DNA from: Streptomyces sp. AC1-42W
GTDB taxonomy: Bacteria > Actinomycetota > Actinomycetes > Streptomycetales > Streptomycetaceae
Reading direction: 5' to 3'
NCBI RefSeq assembly: GCF_003248355.1
Contig: NZ_QKWY01000002.1
Span: 1,798,001 to 1,862,000, forward strand
DNA: 64,000 bases
Shown in pieces: positions 60,268 to 64,000 of the stretch. Position numbers and translations under genes: made by a program. The notes under the pieces are model-generated. The model did no database searches. It saw only the letters and a list, made by a program, of their open reading frames with translations, and was not told the origin of the DNA. Position 1 is the stretch's first letter. Every line of letters starts with the position of its first letter.

Positions 60268-60389
60268 AGCCGGTACTCCGGGGCGCGTAGAAGGAGGTGG
60301 TGGTGCCCGCGCGGGCGGCGCGGAGAAGCGCTTGGTCGTACAGGGGCGCTGTTCTGGTGGCGAGGGGCGCTTGGTTCTCGGCAGCGGGA

Positions 60390-61208
60390 TCACCGGCGTC
60401 GGGCGGGGGTGGGCTGGGCGGTGGGGGCAGCGGGGACCTGCGGCTGAGGCTGGGGCGGATGGCTGAACAGGGAGGTCGGAGCAGCGGGGCTTCGGCGCAG
60501 TGCCGCAGCGGTTCGTACGCTGCTCGCCTCCAGAGGAAGGCCGACTCGGGTCTGCGCTGAGGGCGCGGGTGAAGCGGGCGTCATCTGTGCGGGGGAGGGA
60601 GCGGCCCAGTGCGTTACGGCCGCGTAGACGGGGCTGAGCGCTTGCCCGGCGGCGCTGAGGACGTACGGATCGCCCCAGCGTGGGCCGGTGCGGGTCACCA
60701 GTCCGTCATTCTGAAGTCGCCTGAGCCGCTGCAGGGCGGTGTTCTTCCCCAGATCAGTGGCTTCGGCGATGTGGAGAAACCGCATGGGCCCGTGCGTGCT
60801 GAGGGTCTGGATCACAGTGGTGGTATGGCGCAGGTGCAAACGACGGACCGCGTCCTCGATGCGTTCGGCACCGGCGATCTCGTCGAGCGGAAGGTGTTCC
60901 CGGGACCACTCGGAGAGGACACGGTAGACCGGCGGCAGCGACTCGCCCAGAGCGCTGAGCTTGTAGGGGGCTCCGTGGCGGGAGCCAGCACGGGTGACCA
61001 GATCGGCGGTATACATGTCGGTCAGCCGCCTACTGACGGTCGACATGTCGATGAAGGGCAACTGGTTGGCTATGTCGCCCACGCGGAGTGGGTGCTCGTG
61101 CTGGGCCAGGGTCTGGGCCAGCCAGACGGTCCACTTCGGCGCGAGCAGCGACAACGTGTCCTCGATCCGCTGCGCTTGGGCCGGGGCGAGGGGGGTGGTG
61201 GTGAGCAT
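60390..61208 (-). CDS. Tandem winged-helix (HxlR/MarR-like) protein
   Basis: A 272-residue protein with two similar winged-helix domains. First: IEDTLSLLAPKWTVWLAQTL to VSRRLTDMYTADLVTRAGSR. Second: IEDAVRRLHLRHTTTVIQTL to LQRLRRLQNDGLVTRTGPRW. Each ends in a PY(K/V)LSA-type wing. The ~75-residue C-terminal tail is Pro/Ala-rich. A duplicated HxlR-type fold suggests an internal pseudo-dimer DNA-binding protein. Likely regulator of the element. Confidence 0.75.
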   Translation of the reverse strand: MLTTTPLAPAQAQRIEDTLSLLAPKWTVWLAQTLAQHEHPLRVGDIANQLPFIDMSTVSRRLTDMYTADLVTRAGSRHGAPYKLSALGESLPPVYRVLSEWSREHLPLDEIAGAERIEDAVRRLHLRHTTTVIQTLSTHGPMRFLHIAEATDLGKNTALQRLRRLQNDGLVTRTGPRWGDPYVLSAAGQALSPVYAAVTHWAAPSPAQMTPASPAPSAQTRVGLPLEASSVRTAAALRRSPAAPTSLFSHPPQPQPQVPAAPTAQPTPARRR

Positions 61209-61237
61209 GGTGCACTCCGGTGAGAAGGGGATCGCTT

Positions 61238-61816
61238 TTAGGCCGAGGGGGACCGGCGAAGGCGTAGGGAAGCGGGAGCCGTACGGGGGGCCGACGCAGG
61301 AGTCACTGCGCCGGGGCGTGGCTCCGGGACAGAGGCGCTGCGGCAGAGGGCGGCAGAGACACGCGACGTGGCTGGCCCCGGATCCTTTTCGTGCAAGGGC
61401 TGTTGGCTCCGCTCTTGGTCGTGCGCTGCCGCCTTCGCAGAGTTGTTTGGCCCGCGGCCGGGGTCGAGCCGGCGGAAGGTGGCAATGGCCTTCTTGAGCT
61501 GGTCGTAGGTAACTGCCCGACGGGCTGCGAGCACATCGATTCGCGGGGCCACGCTCGACAGAACGCCGTACTGCTGCTCGTGGGCGATCTCGCCATGAAG
61601 GATCGGTGCAAGGAGATCGGCGGCGGTTTGGGCAGCCCGCTCCAGTTCCGTGTGCAGTGAGTCGACGTTGCGAGCCGACTCGGCGATCAACCGGCCGACG
61701 ATGTCGCGTGGGTCATCAGAGCCAAAGTTCTCGGTCAGGTCCCAGGGATTGTCGACGTACAGCGCCTCGGCGACCAGGTGTGCGCCGGGCCGATCGACAG
61801 CGTCGTACGGGTTCAC
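61238..61816 (-). CDS. Hypothetical protein, helical
   Basis: A 192-residue protein. The first ~115 residues are helical (RLIAESARNVDSLHTELERA, PRIDVLAARRAVTYDQLKKA), then an Ala/Pro-rich tail. Not recognised. Its ATG overlaps the stop of the upstream gene, so it is coupled to 61813. Confidence 0.6.
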   Translation of the reverse strand: MNPYDAVDRPGAHLVAEALYVDNPWDLTENFGSDDPRDIVGRLIAESARNVDSLHTELERAAQTAADLLAPILHGEIAHEQQYGVLSSVAPRIDVLAARRAVTYDQLKKAIATFRRLDPGRGPNNSAKAAAHDQERSQQPLHEKDPGPATSRVSAALCRSASVPEPRPGAVTPASAPRTAPASLRLRRSPSA

Positions 61817-62481
61817 TTCGCCGGCTCCATCCGTGTAAGGAGCGAGCGGACCAGGGTGGGCAGGCTGCCCGGTCCGTCGTCGGTCCGGACGTGGTCGCTC
61901 GCTTCGTCCAGGACGTATGCGGCGTCGTCGATCAGGCCGCTGGAGATCTCCATGCAGTCGTCGGTGATGCGGGAGCCGGCGAGCAGTGCTTGGCAGAGAA
62001 CTTCGACGTAGTCGCCCGGGGTGAGGGCGGCGGCCTCGGCCGCGGTCCGTATCGCCGCCAGCTCCAGCGCACTGAACGCGAAGTCGAACTCGTCGTCCGG
62101 TTCCGTGCAGAGGATCCTGTCGGCGACCGTGGTGTCAGGTTTGGTGGGGATGCCTGTGCGGGTGCAGATCTGTTCGACGGAGGCGGTCAGCTCGGTGACG
62201 GATTCGGTGAGCCACCCCAGGGCAGAGGCGTAGGAGGCCAGGGTGAACAGGCCGGCCGGGGTGACCAGGCTGGCCTCGGCGGCCACGAGCCGTTCGAACC
62301 GGTCGTTCAGGTCGCCGATGACGCGGGGCCCGGCCGCGAGCGGGCCGAGTACCGGATGCAGGTAGGACCGGCTCGCGGCGGTCGGGTAGTCGGTGGTCAG
62401 GATGCTGGAGACGCTCTGTGCCGCGTCGGTGAGACATTCGGCCAGCTCGATGCGGGTCAGGGAGGTCTGTTCGGGGGTCAT
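61813..62481 (-). CDS. Hypothetical protein, helical
   Basis: A 222-residue acidic, all-helical protein (LAECLTDAAQSVSSILTTDY, FAFSALELAAIRTAAEAAAL). Not recognised. It overlaps both neighbours by 4 bases (ATGA), giving a three-gene coupled set with 61238 and 62478. Confidence 0.65.
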   Translation of the reverse strand: MTPEQTSLTRIELAECLTDAAQSVSSILTTDYPTAASRSYLHPVLGPLAAGPRVIGDLNDRFERLVAAEASLVTPAGLFTLASYASALGWLTESVTELTASVEQICTRTGIPTKPDTTVADRILCTEPDDEFDFAFSALELAAIRTAAEAAALTPGDYVEVLCQALLAGSRITDDCMEISSGLIDDAAYVLDEASDHVRTDDGPGSLPTLVRSLLTRMEPAK

Positions 62482-62954
62482 CGCTGGGGAACCTTTAGAA
62501 GGGGTGCGGCAGCAGGTCGGGCATCGGTCGCGGGAGAGACCGATGCGGCTATCTGCTGAGTGGCGGCGTGGGGAGAGCGGGCGAGGGCAGCCTGCACGCG
62601 CGTTTCGGCGGCGGTGGCCGGCGGGCGCTTCTGAATGGCGCCGGTGCGCAATTGCGCGGTGTGGTAGACGGCGTATTCCTTGCGGCTGCCGGCGGCGACG
62701 AGATAGATCTCCCGCTGATGGGTGGAGGTCGCCGGGGCGTCGCGGAACTGGATGACCATCCGATAGTGCACGGCGGGGTCAACGTAGACCTTGTGGTAGC
62801 CGGTGAGGAGGCCGTGCAGCGGCAGGCAGTCGCCGTTGCCGTGAACCAGGCCCTGCAGTTCCAGCAAGGCAAGATCGCGCATATCGTCGGGCAGTTCACG
62901 GAGGTCGCGGATCGCGTCCGGATGGGCCGCGAAGGCGAAGCGCGCGCGGCTCAC
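62478..62954 (-). CDS. RelE/ParE-like-fold protein (uncertain)
   Basis: About 158 residues from GTG 62954 (MSRARFAFAAHPDAIRDLRE). The segment GLLTGYHKVYVDPAVHYRMV followed by REIYLVAAGSRKEYAVYHTA has the strand pattern of RelE/ParE toxins, but no antitoxin is adjacent and the C-terminal ~50 residues are low-complexity. The frame is open further upstream. It is translated with the two downstream genes by stop-start overlap. Confidence 0.5.
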   Translation of the reverse strand: MSRARFAFAAHPDAIRDLRELPDDMRDLALLELQGLVHGNGDCLPLHGLLTGYHKVYVDPAVHYRMVIQFRDAPATSTHQREIYLVAAGSRKEYAVYHTAQLRTGAIQKRPPATAAETRVQAALARSPHAATQQIAASVSPATDARPAAAPLLKVPQR

Positions 62955-62994
62955 GGCATCGATCCAACAGCCGGGCGGCGGAAGGAGACGGTGT

Positions 62995-63570
62995 TCATGC
63001 CGCCAACTCCGTCTGTACGGGCGCCGGGGTGGCGAGCACGCGGTGGCCGGGCCGGGCCGGGCTCGTCGTACACGCGGCGAACGGACCGTCGGGAGCACGC
63101 AGGTGGAGGAGGGTCTGGTCGAGGTGGTCGCGGTGCCAGGTCGAGGGCCCGGACAGGCCGGCCTCGGCGTCGGTGAGCTGCTGCCATGCGAGCCACAGCG
63201 CGTGCAGCCGCGCGACGGCTTCGGGGTGCTCGTGCCACTGCGCGCACCAGGGCCGGGTCGTGCTGATCTCCCGTCCGTAGACCGGGAGGAGAAGGTAGTT
63301 CACCCAGTCACTGAGGGCCGCCAGCTCGGCCTCGTACGCCTCGCCCGCTAGGGCGACGACGAACAAAGAGGTCGGCTCCTCCCCGTCCTGGGCAGGAGCG
63401 GCCGGTCCGGGGATGGCAGGGGACGGGAGTTCGGAGCCGAGGCGGTCGAGGATGACACCGTGCTGCCTGACCTCGGACACGGTCCTGGCCAGGGTACTAG
63501 CGAGGTCGTCGAGGTCCTCGTCCGCAATGCGGAACGGATCGTGCTCGGAGGCGGTCGTGCTGTCGGACAT
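62995..63570 (-). CDS. DUF4913 protein
   Basis: A 191-residue protein with the DUF4913 signature LSDWVNYLLLPVYGREISTT, WCAQWHEHPEAVARLHALWL and STWHRDHLDQTLLHLRAPDG. DUF4913 genes are hallmarks of Streptomyces integrative and plasmid elements with relaxase or type IV-like transfer. ATG 63570 is set by GGAG 8 bases upstream. Function unknown; often near transfer ATPases. Confidence 0.88.
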   Translation of the reverse strand: MSDSTTASEHDPFRIADEDLDDLASTLARTVSEVRQHGVILDRLGSELPSPAIPGPAAPAQDGEEPTSLFVVALAGEAYEAELAALSDWVNYLLLPVYGREISTTRPWCAQWHEHPEAVARLHALWLAWQQLTDAEAGLSGPSTWHRDHLDQTLLHLRAPDGPFAACTTSPARPGHRVLATPAPVQTELAA

Positions 63571-63663
63571 AAGGTCGTGCTCCATCTGTGGGTCGGCGAC
63601 ATGAGGAAGAGGATTCGCACGAACGCCGATTTGGCCCGGCCGGAACAGCGGGGTAGAGGGCAC

Positions 63664-64000
63664 CTACTCCGACGCCCTGCAGCGCGGGCACCGGGGGAAA
63701 GGTGGAACCAGCAGCCGCAGGGCCTCGCGGGCCTGTTGGGGGACGACACCGTTGCCCAGCGCGGTGAGCTGCGCGGGCCGTCCGAGGCCAGGGGTGGCGG
63801 TGACCCAGCCGGCCGGCAAACCCTGCATCCACTCCACGAACTCGGGCCGGAGCCGGCCTGCCGGATCGGTGGGTACCGGGGCGGGACGGGTGAGCATCTC
63901 CCACCGGGTGATCGCGGCGTCGTACGGTCCCCATCGCCGTTCGGGTCCGCGGCCCTCGGAGGCGGATCCGGCCACAGCGGTAGTGCCGCCGTTGGCAGGT
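63664..64000 (-). CDS. DNA cytosine-C5 methyltransferase, C-terminal end (runs off the window)
   Basis: The frame is open to the right edge. RLRPEFVEWMQGLPAGWVTA then GRPAQLTALGNGVVPQQARE are the C-terminal motifs IX/X region of C5-methyltransferases (the LGNGVVP motif X). The N-terminal catalytic motifs, including the PCQ loop, lie outside the window. Such enzymes are common in actinophages and integrative elements, where they protect against restriction. The GTG at 63975 is internal to the frame. Confidence 0.82.
   Translation of the reverse strand, partial: PANGGTTAVAGSASEGRGPERRWGPYDAAITRWEMLTRPAPVPTDPAGRLRPEFVEWMQGLPAGWVTATPGLGRPAQLTALGNGVVPQQAREALRLLVPPFPRCPRCRASE

Overview
The window is high-GC actinobacterial DNA, almost certainly Streptomyces or a close relative. 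The signs are strong third-position GC, GTG and TTG starts, short GGAGG-type ribosome sites, an L,D-transpeptidase lipoprotein, a SpoIIAB/RsbW-type ATPase, an EF-hand protein, metG, an RHS/YD toxin gene, DUF397/DUF5753, DUF317 and WhiB genes. I see no tRNA, rRNA or CRISPR array.

Two blocks are present. Positions 1 to about 12,910 look like ordinary chromosome: L,D-transpeptidase (partial), enoyl-CoA hydratase, ATP-binding regulator, EF-hand protein, carboxylesterase, methionyl-tRNA synthetase, then an RHS polymorphic-toxin gene with one frameshift and a coupled immunity-like gene.

From about 12,910 to beyond the right edge the DNA reads as one integrated mobile element of more than 51 kb. 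Its left junction appears to lie in the last codons of an L-serine dehydratase gene (sdaA). A tyrosine integrase reads through the junction and ends in the serine-dehydratase C-terminus. An excisionase gene follows, cut in two by an IS4-family element, so the island may be immobilised. The element backbone lies at 48.7-64 kb: XRE repressor, replication-initiator-like protein, DnaC-like loader, WhiB, DUF2637 membrane protein, MobC, a relaxase, DUF317 and DUF4913 genes, and the C-terminus of a cytosine-C5 methyltransferase running off the edge. A set of perfect hairpins just upstream of the relaxase gene is a good oriT candidate. The DUF2637 gene carries a dense array of the octamer GGTGACCG.

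The middle (14.6-48 kb) is accessory cargo riddled with insertion sequences. There are two copies of one IS4-family element, two different IS3-family elements, an IS630-family element with a passenger VOC gene, an IS1380-family element and an IS1182-family remnant. Several split a gene cleanly: excisionase, a nuclease-like gene and an MmyB-type regulator. Others truncate a gene (XRE-ATPase) or separate it from its upstream region (ImmA/IrrE).

One intact cargo island, 31.9-41.9 kb, is a compact sugar-type biosynthetic cluster: SAM methyltransferase, two epimerase/dehydratases, Gfo/Idh/MocA oxidoreductase, HD hydrolase, an unrecognised 460-residue protein, DegT aminotransferase, a divergent TPR-type regulator and a GT2 glycosyltransferase. 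It may make an undescribed aminosugar-like metabolite.
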